Part shown: positions 24,758 to 34,500 of the stretch, one piece after another
How positions within the stretch are numbered: the stretch's first letter is position 1
How the letters are laid out: every line of letters begins with the position of its first letter
Assembly (NCBI RefSeq): GCF_000718305.1
Contig: NZ_JOFQ01000010.1
Coordinates: 131,147 to 195,146, forward strand
Direction: 5' to 3'
DNA: 64,000 nucleotides
Source of the DNA: Streptomyces niger
GTDB lineage: Bacteria > Actinomycetota > Actinomycetes > Streptomycetales > Streptomycetaceae
Notes under the pieces: model-generated
The model's database searches: none
Seen by the model: only the letters and a program-made list of their open reading frames with translations
Told to the model about the DNA's origin: nothing
Translations under genes and position numbers: made by a program

Positions 24758-25630
24758 ATGGACAACGACTGGTACGTGGACGATCGGTGCACCGACTGCG
24801 ACGTGGCCAGGCAGCTCGCGCCCGGCTTGATCGACCGGGTCGGCCGGCGCTCCGAGGTGGTGCGCCAGCCACGCGACGCGACGGAGGAGCGGGCGGTGCA
24901 CGCCGCGGCCTTCGCCTGCCCGACCCGCTCCGTCCGCCCCGCATCCGGCCGCCTGGACCCGGCACTGGATCCCTTCCCCCTGGCCCTCGACGCGACCGTC
25001 TCCCTCTGCGGCCACAACTCCCGGCGGACCGCCGGCGCCAACTCCTACCTCGTACGCCGTCCCGCGGGGAACCTCGTACTCGTGGACACCCCGCGCTGGA
25101 GCGAGGCGCTCGCCGCGAAGTACGCGGCGCTCGGCCCGGTCACCGACGTGCTGCTCACCCACCGGGACCACGCGGCACACGGCCGCCGGTACGCGGACCG
25201 CTTCGCCGCCCGGCTCTGGATCCACGAGGGCGACCTGGCCGCGGCACCCGACGCCGACATGGTGCTGCGCGGCACGGAGAGCACGGAGGTCGGCCCGGGG
25301 CTGGTCGCGCACCCGCTGCCCGGCCACACCCGGGGCAGCGTGCTGTACGTCGCCGACGAGCGGTACTGCTTCAGCGGGGACAGCTTCTACTGGTCCCGCA
25401 CGACGGGCGACATCGAGGTGGCCGAGAGCGTCACCTGGTACTCCATCGAGGAGCTGGCCGCTTCCCTGGCACGCACCGCGGGGCGGCTGCGCTTCGAGTG
25501 GCTGCTCCCCGGCCACGGCGACCGCCGGCACCTGCCGGCGGAGCACATGGCCGAGCGACTGCGGCAGCTGGCCGTGCGCACCCGTCAACTGACGCCCCGG
25601 CCGGTCGACTTCACCGCGATGCGCTGGTGA
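24758..25630 (+). CDS. MBL-fold metallo-hydrolase with N-terminal ferredoxin-like segment
   Basis: A 290-residue protein. The N-terminal about 60 residues (YVDDRCTDCDVARQLAP ... FACPTRSVRP) look like a degenerate Fer4_19 [4Fe-4S] ferredoxin: CxxC and CP remain but a middle Cys is missing. The rest is a metallo-beta-lactamase fold: LLTHRDHAAHG (HxxDH zinc motif variant), LPGHTRGSVLYV, YCFSGDSFYW and LPGHGDRRH, with CP-distal His residues as metal ligands. Substrate unknown; related fusions are annotated as hydrolases. No ribosome site precedes ATG 24758. Its 3' end (25500-25630) reappears, decayed, at 37299-37398 on the far side of the defence-like island. Confidence 0.82.
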   Translation: MDNDWYVDDRCTDCDVARQLAPGLIDRVGRRSEVVRQPRDATEERAVHAAAFACPTRSVRPASGRLDPALDPFPLALDATVSLCGHNSRRTAGANSYLVRRPAGNLVLVDTPRWSEALAAKYAALGPVTDVLLTHRDHAAHGRRYADRFAARLWIHEGDLAAAPDADMVLRGTESTEVGPGLVAHPLPGHTRGSVLYVADERYCFSGDSFYWSRTTGDIEVAESVTWYSIEELAASLARTAGRLRFEWLLPGHGDRRHLPAEHMAERLRQLAVRTRQLTPRPVDFTAMRW

Positions 25631-25788
25631 CACGGCGCGCCGGGGGGGTGTCCCGCCACCACTCGGACACCGGCCGTTGTTTCTGCCAAGCTTCGCTCGC
25701 GATGGAGGTAATGCCTCGAAGTGCCGCCGACGTGTTCTTGCCGTACCTGGGGTTCTTCCACTAGCGAATTCGGTTCAATACCTCCTTT
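25631..25788. other. Left junction of the island (non-coding, 158 bases)
   Basis: No supported gene. Just after the minus-strand stop of the DUF2357-like gene there is a near-ideal ribosome site AAAGGAGGT (minus strand, about 25777-25785), followed only by a 5-codon TTG frame. This hints that another gene once followed and has been lost or cut at the junction. No transposase or tRNA is visible here. Confidence 0.5.
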
Positions 25789-27726
25789 TCAGCTCGGCTC
25801 GCGAACCGGGCACCCGCGAGGGCATGAAGCAACTCGCGGTTCCTGGCCACAGGTACCGCAAGCCGGGCAGATCGCATGACCTGTGCCGCTTTCAGCCCAG
25901 CATGGAGCCGCCAGGAAGACACCCCCGAGCCGGCGGTCGAGGTGAGGCTCAGAAGCACCGGCGGCGGCAAGACCGTCCATATCCAGTAACGGGAAGGTGC
26001 TGCTGCAGGCCAGGCAACGGCGGAGCTCCCACCGGGTGCGACATGAGAAGCAGGCTGCCGCGAACAGGCCGTTCTCACGCGGTTCGAACACCGTCTGGCG
26101 CTGCGTCCCGGTCTTGGCGCATATCGGACACACCGCGAGAAGCTCGGTCTGGGCAGCGGCGTCTTCCAGCTCCACACGCACGGTACGCAGTCTCTGGGCT
26201 TCGTGTTCCGCTGCCCGGCCGCCACCCCGCCGTACACGGTTCCCTTTCAACAGCCGGGGCAGCTCTTCCAGCTCTTCCGGACGTGGCGGACGTACAACAG
26301 CCACACCGTCAGAGTGGGGTTCGAGCCAGCTACAGGCCGCGAGAGCAGACCGCTCGCCTGCGGCCATGGACACCGTGTATGGGTAGCAGCCGGCGTCGGC
26401 GCCCAGGGTCGCCCACTGGATGGCGCGCATCAGACGGCTGACACTGAAAATGTCCAAGGGGGACAAGGGAGCAACGCCGGCGGGTTGCCCGACTGCATCA
26501 CCGTGGCGATGCCCGACGCGATATGCGGCCTGGAGGACGCGGGGATCCGCATTCTGGCGCGAGAGGAGTGCACCTGGATAGACGATGAGGTCACTCTCAC
26601 CCTCGGCCAGTGGTCGGTTTCGGCGAACGTCGGCGATGAACGCAGCGACCGAGGCTGCATCGGGCGCTGTGCACAGGTCGGCCGGGACCGGCACTACGCG
26701 TAGCACCGATCGTCCACGCCAGTGGACGGTGAACTCGCCGGACTGAGCCCAGGTCACGGTCAACGACGTGCCCCGCATGCGGAAGCGGCTGGTGCGGCCG
26801 GGGCAAGGAGCCGGTTGATCCGCATCCGGGATTGCTTGGAGCAGCCTGCAGGCGAGCATCAGAAGGAGACCGGTGAAGCGTTCGAAGGCAGTGCGAACTT
26901 CCTGGTGGCGGCGGTCTGTTTCGGCCGCTCGAGGTCGGACGGCCTCAATTGCGGTGCAGGCTTGCCAGAGCACGGCCACCCTGCGGTAATGCAGGTCGCT
27001 GCTGAACAGATTCGTCGGGTGCAGTTCGCGAGGCGGTACGGAGCGGTGATCAACCGCGCGTGCGAGTGGTGAGTTCAGCATGACCTCCACCGCCGCGAGG
27101 GACGATTCGAGCTCCCGCAAGCGCACCTGCGCGGCCTCGTGGTGCCTGCTGGAGTCCTCGACATTTCTCAGCAGCCCGGTCAGATTCCGCCGGGTCCGCC
27201 AAGAGCTTTCCTCTGAGGACATCAACAGACCGTGTACATCGCTCACCATCTTTCGCAGGTCTCTCAGCTTCGCAATACGCTGCTGAAGATGCGACCTCAT
27301 GACGTTGAGGACAGCAACAGCGACCCGGTTCTCATAGATGTCGGCGTCCTCCTCGTTGCGCCGCGCCAGCAGACGGCCCGGCCGAACACCAGCGAGCGTG
27401 TGCGAGACCCAGTCCTCCGGGTGGGCAGCCAGACGTGCCGCCGCGCCGGCAGCGATGGAGCGCACTCGCGAGATCGGCAATACTTCCTGAGCCGTACGCA
27501 GCCGCATGTACGGACGGTGACACACTGTCCGCAGGGCACCGGACTCACGCTCGAAGGCTTCCTCCACTGGCAGTGCTTCTGTCTCGTCGGAGACGTCGAG
27601 AATGATCGGTGGCATGGCCAGCCAGTCATTGAGCCCCGTGGCCTCCTCAGTGAGCCGGGAGGACAACGCCAGCAGGTGCCGAACGAGGGCGGAGTCAGAT
27701 TCGGGTTCGCTCGCTTCCCGAGTCAT
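25789..27726 (-). CDS. DUF2357/McrC-like protein with C-terminal zinc knuckles; likely partner of the McrB-like NTPase
   Basis: A 645-residue protein following the McrB-like gene with a 4-base ATGA overlap, the usual McrB-McrC arrangement. The N-terminal half has the DUF2357 hallmark YENRVAVAVLNVMRSHL, a helical coiled region (LRKMVSDVHGLL, EAAQVRLRELESSLAAVEV) and the FERFTGLLLMLACRLL helix expected before the nuclease core. No PD-(D/E)xK residues can be recognised after it. The C-terminal about 110 residues carry Cys pairs (VCPICAKTG, ACFSCRTRW, RCLACSS, ICPACGTCG), probably zinc ribbons for nucleic-acid binding. In McrBC-type systems McrC is the effector; here nuclease activity is doubtful. 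Last gene of the six-gene operon. Confidence 0.7.
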   Translation of the reverse strand: MTREASEPESDSALVRHLLALSSRLTEEATGLNDWLAMPPIILDVSDETEALPVEEAFERESGALRTVCHRPYMRLRTAQEVLPISRVRSIAAGAAARLAAHPEDWVSHTLAGVRPGRLLARRNEEDADIYENRVAVAVLNVMRSHLQQRIAKLRDLRKMVSDVHGLLMSSEESSWRTRRNLTGLLRNVEDSSRHHEAAQVRLRELESSLAAVEVMLNSPLARAVDHRSVPPRELHPTNLFSSDLHYRRVAVLWQACTAIEAVRPRAAETDRRHQEVRTAFERFTGLLLMLACRLLQAIPDADQPAPCPGRTSRFRMRGTSLTVTWAQSGEFTVHWRGRSVLRVVPVPADLCTAPDAASVAAFIADVRRNRPLAEGESDLIVYPGALLSRQNADPRVLQAAYRVGHRHGDAVGQPAGVAPLSPLDIFSVSRLMRAIQWATLGADAGCYPYTVSMAAGERSALAACSWLEPHSDGVAVVRPPRPEELEELPRLLKGNRVRRGGGRAAEHEAQRLRTVRVELEDAAAQTELLAVCPICAKTGTQRQTVFEPRENGLFAAACFSCRTRWELRRCLACSSTFPLLDMDGLAAAGASEPHLDRRLGGVFLAAPCWAESGTGHAICPACGTCGQEPRVASCPRGCPVREPS

Positions 27727-30089
27727 CGCCGACCACGCGAGCGGATCTCGTCGTCCAGTAGCCGCTGCGTCGCCACAGGTTTGTGAGCGCCGTCGAACTG
27801 CATCAGGCTCTCGACAAGCTCGGTGCGCAGCGTCTCGAGGGTGTCCGCATGGATGTCGTACCGTCCCCGCAGGGATCGCAGAATGCGCGTAGCCAGAAGG
27901 TGGTCCAGCGCCTCCCCCGGGCTCCCCTCGGCAGCGACCACGACCGGAGCGAACTCCTTGATCTGCAACTCCAGTCGGTTGCCCCAGCCAATGCCGAGTT
28001 CTTCGGCGAAACGATCACGCCACTGGTCGTCGAGAAAATCGATGATGCCGACGGCCTGCGCACCATAGGCGGTCTGCGCTTCGGTGAATGCCTGGCTGAG
28101 ACTGCGGTACGCGAAGGGCTCTGGGAATGCCGGCGCTGTCTCCGGTAGGTCCGGGTGCTGCCAGGGCAGTTCCAGCACGAAGGATCGGTCATAGGTCTTG
28201 TCGGCGAATCCGACGGTCGTCTCATCGTGATTGGCGGTTCCTATGAACCAGACATTCTCCGGGATAGCGATGTGGGTCCCGTCGATGAGCAGATCGGGCG
28301 GGTTTTTGACCGGCGCTGTGGTCAGAGCCAGTCGGGGCCGGTCCTTGATGGCGAGGGCCGACAGCACTCCGCTGAAGTACTGCTCGGGATGGGAAAGGTT
28401 CATCTCGTCGAGGACGATGAAGAAGGGGCGGTCCTTGAAAGCAGGGCACTGCGCACGGTACAGGGCTTTGGTGAACTCGGACTCATAGAAGATCCGATCG
28501 AAGCTGTTGTAATAGCCCATGAGATCCTGAGGATCGCGCCAGCCTGCTTGGACGGGCACCACGGCCACACTGCTGTCGTTACCGAAGGCGGTGGCCAGCG
28601 CACAGGCCAGCCCGGTCTTGCCGATTCCGCTGATTCCCTGGAAGAGATGGAGACGGCTCATTGCCATCCCCGCCAGAACCAAGCGCAGGTCGGACAGGTG
28701 GTAGGAAAGGCCCGCCTTCTGTCGCATGACTGCCTGCATCTGTCGCACGAGCTCGGGCAAATTTGGAGCGTGCGCCCCGGACGGCTGCGGTGTGCCGAAT
28801 TCCCGGTCCATACGCGAACAGGCTGGGAAGGCGTGTCCCTCTTTGCCTGCCTGAGCAGTGGCCTGGAGCTTGGCCGCTTCCTCATTGAGAAGTTGCTGGA
28901 GCTGGCTGTTTGCAGCGCGCAGCCAGTTGTTGGCTTCCAGGTAGTTCTGGCGCTCGTTGACGGCGATGCGATCACGCTGCAAGGCGGACTCCAGCTCTCC
29001 GCGCTCACGCACCAGTTCTTCGTTGTCCGCGGCGAGCTGCACCACCTGCTGCCGCATTTGCTCGAGCATGCGCGCATCGGCCCGTGGGGCAGTGGCGTTC
29101 TCCTCCGACAGACGGGCGTTCTCGGCCCGGAGCTCGCTTATTCGCTCGACGACCTGCTCCAGAGTCATACCCCCGAGAGAGGCCAGGGCACTGTCGTACT
29201 CACGCAGCCGGGTGCTCAGACGCTTGTTGCCCTCGGTGAGGGTGGAGAGCCTGTGGCGGTCCTCCTCCATCTGCTGAAGCAACTGGTCGGTGCGGCTCGT
29301 CACCTCACGCTCGAACCGTTCCGCGCGAGCGGCTTGTTGTTCCTTGAGCGCGGCCTTGAGCTGGTCGACGTCCTCTCGCTCGTCGTCCAGGCGAAGCCGG
29401 GCCGATCGCAGGTCTCGTTCCTGCTGCGCGAGTTCGCTCTCCCGCTGGTCCAGAGCCGCCTGCGCATCGGCCAGACGTCGTTGTGCCTCACTCCACCGGG
29501 ACTGCCAGTCCTGTCGTTCGGTGTCGAGGGCGGCGACTGCCGTTCGGCGCTGGTCGGCCAGCCAGGTTTCCAGCTCACGGCCCGCCTCAAGGCGACGTTC
29601 GGCGAACTGCGCTTCCACCGCCTGCTCGCGGTCGGCCAGTGAGCGCTCCTGGTCGTCAAGGATCTCCGTACGAGCATCGAGCGCGGCGCGCTTCTCCTGT
29701 AGGGCGGTGGCCTCCTCCGTCTGACGGGTGACTGCGACCGTGAGCTTCTCCCGCTCGGTACGAAGCCACTCAGCCTGTACTGCCAAGGCGTCTGCGGCTG
29801 CTGCCTGGCGCTCGGCGAGCGCGCGGTAGAGCCGCCAGGCCCTCTCGAGCTCGGATACCGCGTCGCCGTCGTCACCCCCCGCAGTGAGAGCCTCTCGTGC
29901 CTCTTCCGCAACTTGCTGTATCTCGGTCAGCAATTCTGCGGTGCCGTCCGTCTCCTTCGGGCCGGTGGTGGCCGCCGCCGGAACCTGCTGACGAGCGCGG
30001 GGGGTCGCGGGGTTCTGAGACGCAGCCGGCTGCCCCGGCCACACCGCTCCTTTTGCCTTTCGACGCGTTCGCGTCTGCTTCTTCCCCAT
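27723..30089 (-). CDS. McrB-like AAA+ NTPase with long N-terminal coiled coil (CoCoNuT CnuB-type)
   Basis: A 788-residue protein. After a basic Lys/Arg N-terminus, residues about 50-410 are almost continuous coiled coil rich in Glu, Gln, Arg and Leu (LADREQAVEAQFAERRLEAG, RLSTLTEGNKRLSTRLREYD). An AAA+ module of the McrB clade follows: Walker A GISGIGKTGLA, WRDPQDLMGYYNS, Walker B FFIVLDEMNLSHPEQYFS, and sensor FIGTANHDETT. McrB NTPases use GTP or ATP to drive an McrC effector. Coiled coil plus McrB domain and a DUF2357 partner is the defining pattern of coiled-coil nuclease tandem systems. ATG 30089 is 9 bases after the preceding stop. Its composition is less GC-rich than housekeeping neighbours. 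Confidence 0.82.
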   Translation of the reverse strand: MGKKQTRTRRKAKGAVWPGQPAASQNPATPRARQQVPAAATTGPKETDGTAELLTEIQQVAEEAREALTAGGDDGDAVSELERAWRLYRALAERQAAAADALAVQAEWLRTEREKLTVAVTRQTEEATALQEKRAALDARTEILDDQERSLADREQAVEAQFAERRLEAGRELETWLADQRRTAVAALDTERQDWQSRWSEAQRRLADAQAALDQRESELAQQERDLRSARLRLDDEREDVDQLKAALKEQQAARAERFEREVTSRTDQLLQQMEEDRHRLSTLTEGNKRLSTRLREYDSALASLGGMTLEQVVERISELRAENARLSEENATAPRADARMLEQMRQQVVQLAADNEELVRERGELESALQRDRIAVNERQNYLEANNWLRAANSQLQQLLNEEAAKLQATAQAGKEGHAFPACSRMDREFGTPQPSGAHAPNLPELVRQMQAVMRQKAGLSYHLSDLRLVLAGMAMSRLHLFQGISGIGKTGLACALATAFGNDSSVAVVPVQAGWRDPQDLMGYYNSFDRIFYESEFTKALYRAQCPAFKDRPFFIVLDEMNLSHPEQYFSGVLSALAIKDRPRLALTTAPVKNPPDLLIDGTHIAIPENVWFIGTANHDETTVGFADKTYDRSFVLELPWQHPDLPETAPAFPEPFAYRSLSQAFTEAQTAYGAQAVGIIDFLDDQWRDRFAEELGIGWGNRLELQIKEFAPVVVAAEGSPGEALDHLLATRILRSLRGRYDIHADTLETLRTELVESLMQFDGAHKPVATQRLLDDEIRSRGRR

Positions 30090-30098
30090 GTCGTCAGT

Positions 30099-31541
30099 TC
30101 ACCTCTTGCTCTTTGTGGATCGGCCACCGCTGAGACCGAGCAGGTGGCGGGCTGCGTCGTAGGCGAGAGTCCGCATGTGCTCCAGCTCGTCGGGTGCTGG
30201 AGCACCGGTCGATCCGTGCGTAGCGTTATTGCGCAGGATCCGTGACCGGTCGAGGTCCTCAAGGAGCGTGGGACGCGCACGGAGGAATGCGGCGAAGGGA
30301 TGCCGGGGATTCTCTCCGGCCGCCCAGACGGCCCTGAGTATGTCCCCGGCCAGCTGCTTGTTCGGATTCCTGCAGTTTTTGCGCATCTCCGGCGGCACGG
30401 AGGTAGCGCCCAGGCGCTGAGCAGCCAGCACGAACGTACGCTCACGTACCCCAGGCACCGTGGACTCCGGCAGTCGGGCGGGGAACAGTTCATTGAGTCC
30501 GGGAAGGATGCACTCGAAGACGCGGATCGCATTGCGTGCGGCGTTCTCTCGCTCCCGCGCAGTGTCCTTGACGAGCGCCAACTCAATGTCCGCGAGGTGA
30601 TTGAACACCTCCGGGTGGTCCCGGACCTCCTCCCCGAGAGCGCGCACGACATCGTCACGAGCCACCTCGGCGAGTTCCCGGTCGACCTTGCGCGCCGTTG
30701 CGGTCCGGTCACGGCGGTTCCCGCCGAGGAAGTCGTCGATCAGCCGCCCCAGCTGCTCGTCGCCTTCGATGCGACCAGCCAGCAGGTCGGCGAAGGCGCG
30801 GCCGTCACCGACCGCGAAGGGGTCTTCAACGGTCCATTGGCGCCCAGAACCGTCATCCCCTTCGACGACGTAGCACACCAGATGAGCCGGGCTCGCAGCG
30901 CCGTGGAAGCCGACCCGCCGAGCCGCCACCTCGGTGTTGGCCTGGTCACGGGACACTCCGCGCACACCGCGGGCCGCATGGTCGTGGCTTCTACAGGCTC
31001 CGAGCACATCACGTTCCGACGGGCGCATGGAAGAACCGCTGGTCCGCAGTGTCAGCGCACTGACCTCGCGGGAGGCGCCGGCAGTACCGAACTGGATAGT
31101 GACCCAGCGGCCGCGATGCATCCGAAGATCGGCGCGTACCGGATCGGCGACCAGGATGCGGGGAAGCAGCGTCCCGGTGGCCGGGTCCTGGAAGACACGC
31201 ACGAGCCGAGGCTCTGCTTCCGCCACCTCTCCCTCCGCCACCGTACGTCGTCCTGCCTCAGTCAGCTTCAGTCCGGATTGCATCAATCCGCCCTCCACGA
31301 GCCGGGCGATGGTGGTACGGCACAGGGCGGCGTCCAGTCCGATCAACCGGGAGAGGTCACCAACATCGCGGACGCCAGCGGCGCACAGGCGCAACACCAC
31401 GGTCTGGAATACGTCCAGTGTGCGGGCGTAGCCGGTCGGTGCAGTTACTTGGTGAACCCACACGGGGAGCAGAAGGGGCTTGTACCGCCCACGGGGCGGG
31501 AATGCCAACTGAAAGACCGGGGTCTCACGGTTGAATGACAC
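30099..31541 (-). CDS. Winged-helix protein with C-terminal HEPN-like RNxxxH motif (candidate RNase effector)
   Basis: A 480-residue protein. The GTG at 31541 is taken because AAGGGGGG lies 8 bases upstream; it overlaps the helicase 3' end by 17 bases. Residues about 45-120 resemble a winged helix (LCAAGVRDVGDLSRLIGLD, TTIARLVEGGLMQSGLKLTEAG). The middle is helical with acidic and basic stretches. Near the end, RILRNNATHG gives R437-N-x-x-x-H442, the Rx4H signature of HEPN ribonucleases, inside a helix-rich tail. A HEPN RNase accompanies many CoCoNuT loci. The HEPN call rests on this motif and context; the fold needs confirming. Fourth gene of the operon. Confidence 0.62.
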   Translation of the reverse strand: MSFNRETPVFQLAFPPRGRYKPLLLPVWVHQVTAPTGYARTLDVFQTVVLRLCAAGVRDVGDLSRLIGLDAALCRTTIARLVEGGLMQSGLKLTEAGRRTVAEGEVAEAEPRLVRVFQDPATGTLLPRILVADPVRADLRMHRGRWVTIQFGTAGASREVSALTLRTSGSSMRPSERDVLGACRSHDHAARGVRGVSRDQANTEVAARRVGFHGAASPAHLVCYVVEGDDGSGRQWTVEDPFAVGDGRAFADLLAGRIEGDEQLGRLIDDFLGGNRRDRTATARKVDRELAEVARDDVVRALGEEVRDHPEVFNHLADIELALVKDTARERENAARNAIRVFECILPGLNELFPARLPESTVPGVRERTFVLAAQRLGATSVPPEMRKNCRNPNKQLAGDILRAVWAAGENPRHPFAAFLRARPTLLEDLDRSRILRNNATHGSTGAPAPDELEHMRTLAYDAARHLLGLSGGRSTKSKR

Positions 31542-34500
31542 GACCGTCGCCCCCCTTCCTGCACAGTTCCAGAAACGCGGCGAGGGGCTCGACCGCCTTG
31601 GGGCTGTCAGGCCCGAACATGTCATCGTCGCCGACCACTGCCAGCAGACGCTGCTGGCGGCTCATCGCTACGCACAATCGGTTGGTAACGGTCAGGTGCC
31701 CGTAAGCGCGCTTGGCGTCGGTGCGTGCGGAGGGTGCGCAGCTGCGCACGGTGGACAGATAGGTGACGGAGAACTCCATACCCTGGAAAGCGTCGACGGT
31801 GCCGACCCGCAACCGGTCGAGTGGTGTGCCGTCCTCGTCACGGCAGAGCCGGGACACCGGCCGCCATCCGCCCGCCTCGGTGTACTCCGCGAGTCCAGCC
31901 TTCTTCAGTTCCTTCCACACCTCGGTGACCTGTGCCGCGTAGAAGGAAATGACGCCGAAGGTCATCTTCGGGTGCTGCTCGATCAACGCGGAGATCTCTG
32001 CTGCGATGACGACCGCCTCGGCGTGCCGCGCCCGGCTCGCTCCCCGTCGGGTTTCGCCACCGGTGGACAGCGGCACGGGCAGCCACACTGCGGGAACTTC
32101 CCCGTATCGGTCGATCCCGTGGACGAATTCAGCTGCGTCACGACCGTTGCGCAGTTTCCTGTCGTAGAAGTTGTCGCTGACGAAGCTTCCGAGGACGGGA
32201 TGCATACGGAACTGAGTGTCGAGGCGGACGAACCGGGAGTGGCCGTCGCGTGATCCGTGCTCCCACTGCCGCGCGAGGCGTTGGAACAAACTCTCCTGCA
32301 ACCGGTCACGGACGTCGTCGCCGAGCGAACTCAGTTCGCGCTCCACATCGGGTTCCAGCATGTGGGGGAGCTGAGCGTGATCGCCGACCAACACGATCCG
32401 CCGGCGGGCCTGGGAGAGCGGAATGAGCAGATCCAGTGGGTTGGCCCGTGCGGCCTCGTCCACGATGACCGACTCGAAGACTCCGTCCTGACGGCCGACT
32501 TCGACCATGGCCTTGGAAACGGCCTGCTGGCAGGTGGAGGCCAGCGAGACGGTGTAAGCGCGAAGAGTGTCGTCGACTCCTTCCGGATCGCTGCGCAGAT
32601 CGTCACGGTAATCGAGCAGCGCCGCAGCGATAGCATCGGGTGATCGGGTCACGGCCTCCTGGAGTTGTGCGGCCATGCGGTCCAGGATGTCGACGACCGC
32701 GGGATCGGCCACGGTGACGTCAGGCAGTCGGACGCGTGCGGCGAGACAGTCGAGCAGAGCATCGCGCAGCGCGCCGAGCGAGTCGAGCAGTTCGGGTGAT
32801 GGCGAAGTGGCGCCGACGGCCGCGCGTAGGGGGCCCTCGTACGGGACATCGTCGATCAGCGGGCTGTCGGCGAGTTCGAGCCGGGTGAGCAGCGCTCGTG
32901 CCGTTCTGGGCCCGTCGTCCTGGAATCCGGTCGCCGTGCAGCGTAGCGACCTGATGTAAGGCAGGAGGTCCGCGCGCACCTCGGCGTCGGCTATGGCCGC
33001 GACCCTCCTGCGATGCGCCTCGGCCCTGTCCCTGTGACTGCGGAGTTCTCCGACCAGTGCCGGTTCAGCCACGTCGCCGAGCTCAGAGAGCACCTGGTCG
33101 AGGAATTGCGGCAAGAACTCCGGGGGGACCGGTGCCACTCGGTACATGGCAGCCAGCTCGGCGGCGGCTCGCCCAGCAGCCAGATGACGCCCCGCCGGGC
33201 GCTCGCGCAGCCGTAGGTCGGCGGCACGGGCTGCCTCGATTCGCCAGGTGTCCAAGGCCACTTTACTGCCCCGGCCACGGGAGTCGACCTTGAGCGGCGG
33301 CAGCCCGAAGACCCAACCTCTGCTGACCAGATGGTCCACTGCCGCGTGCTGGAAGCTCGTCAGCAGGGTACTCCCGGCGACGTCACCGCCCTGTGCCTGA
33401 TCACCCAGTTGGTTGACCAGTGCAGCGATCACCTGCGTCTTGCCGGTGCCCGGAGGTCCTTGAATGATCGCCACGTCAGGTGTGTTAAGAGCAGTGAGGA
33501 CCGCTTCCCGCTGGGCCGGCGTCGGGCCGTGAGGAGCGAAACAATTGATGGCGGAAGGGGAGAGCTTGGTGATTCGCCGTTGTGCCGGTTGCGGCCAGAA
33601 TTTCCCCTCCAGCAGGCTCGGCAGCGCAGGAATGTGCGCACCGTCGGTGCGGAGCTTCTGCATGGCCTTCTCACGCCGGTCGAGCCGACGCTGATCACCG
33701 CGGTGTGCCAGGTAGAGCCACCCTCGAGGCGGCGGGTCCTGCTGGTCGTTGAGGGTGCCGGCGAGCCTCAAGGTCTCGGTGACGCTGTCGTATCCAAGAG
33801 GTTCACCGACCCAGGCCCGCACCCTTTGGGCGCGGGAGGCGACCAACCACTCCCGATCTGTCATCGCGGTGTCCGTCACGGAGACCGGAACCTCCGCTGC
33901 TGCCTCGATCTCGACGCGCTCGACTGCTGCCGTGTTCTCCAGCGCGGCTCGGGTGGCAGGAAGTGCCCGGTTGAGGTCCACCGTGAACGCGCAGCGGCCG
34001 TCGGACTCGAGTTTGACGTCGGAATAACGGATGATTCCGAAGCCGCGAATACGGCCCCTGATGTAGTGGGCCTCCAGCTCCTGGTACCTATCCCACATTG
34101 CCAGGTAGCTGTTCTGGCTGGCCACCAGGTCGAGTCCCTGCTGGATGCGCTCGCGGTCGCGTTGTCTGGCGGACATGTCACGGAAGTCGATGGCCCCCAC
34201 GGCCAACGCCTTCTGATCGTCGACGCGCTGGTCATGGATCGAGCTGAGGAGGCGAACGACGCGGTAGCCACCATGGTGTTTCTCGACGTCAGCCATGAGC
34301 CCTGGGCCGTGCACCCGGAAGCCGGCCTCGAAGCTGCCAGACGGCCCGGCCGAGACCACCATGCGCCTGGCGTCCGTGGTGGCTCCGGGGCGGGGCTCAA
34401 GGAAGAGCTCGCGTCTCATGAAATCCATGACGGAGGCGACGTTGGCAGTGTCCGCCCGATCCGCGTACTTCGCGGCATCCTCCACGACGGCGTCGTTGAC

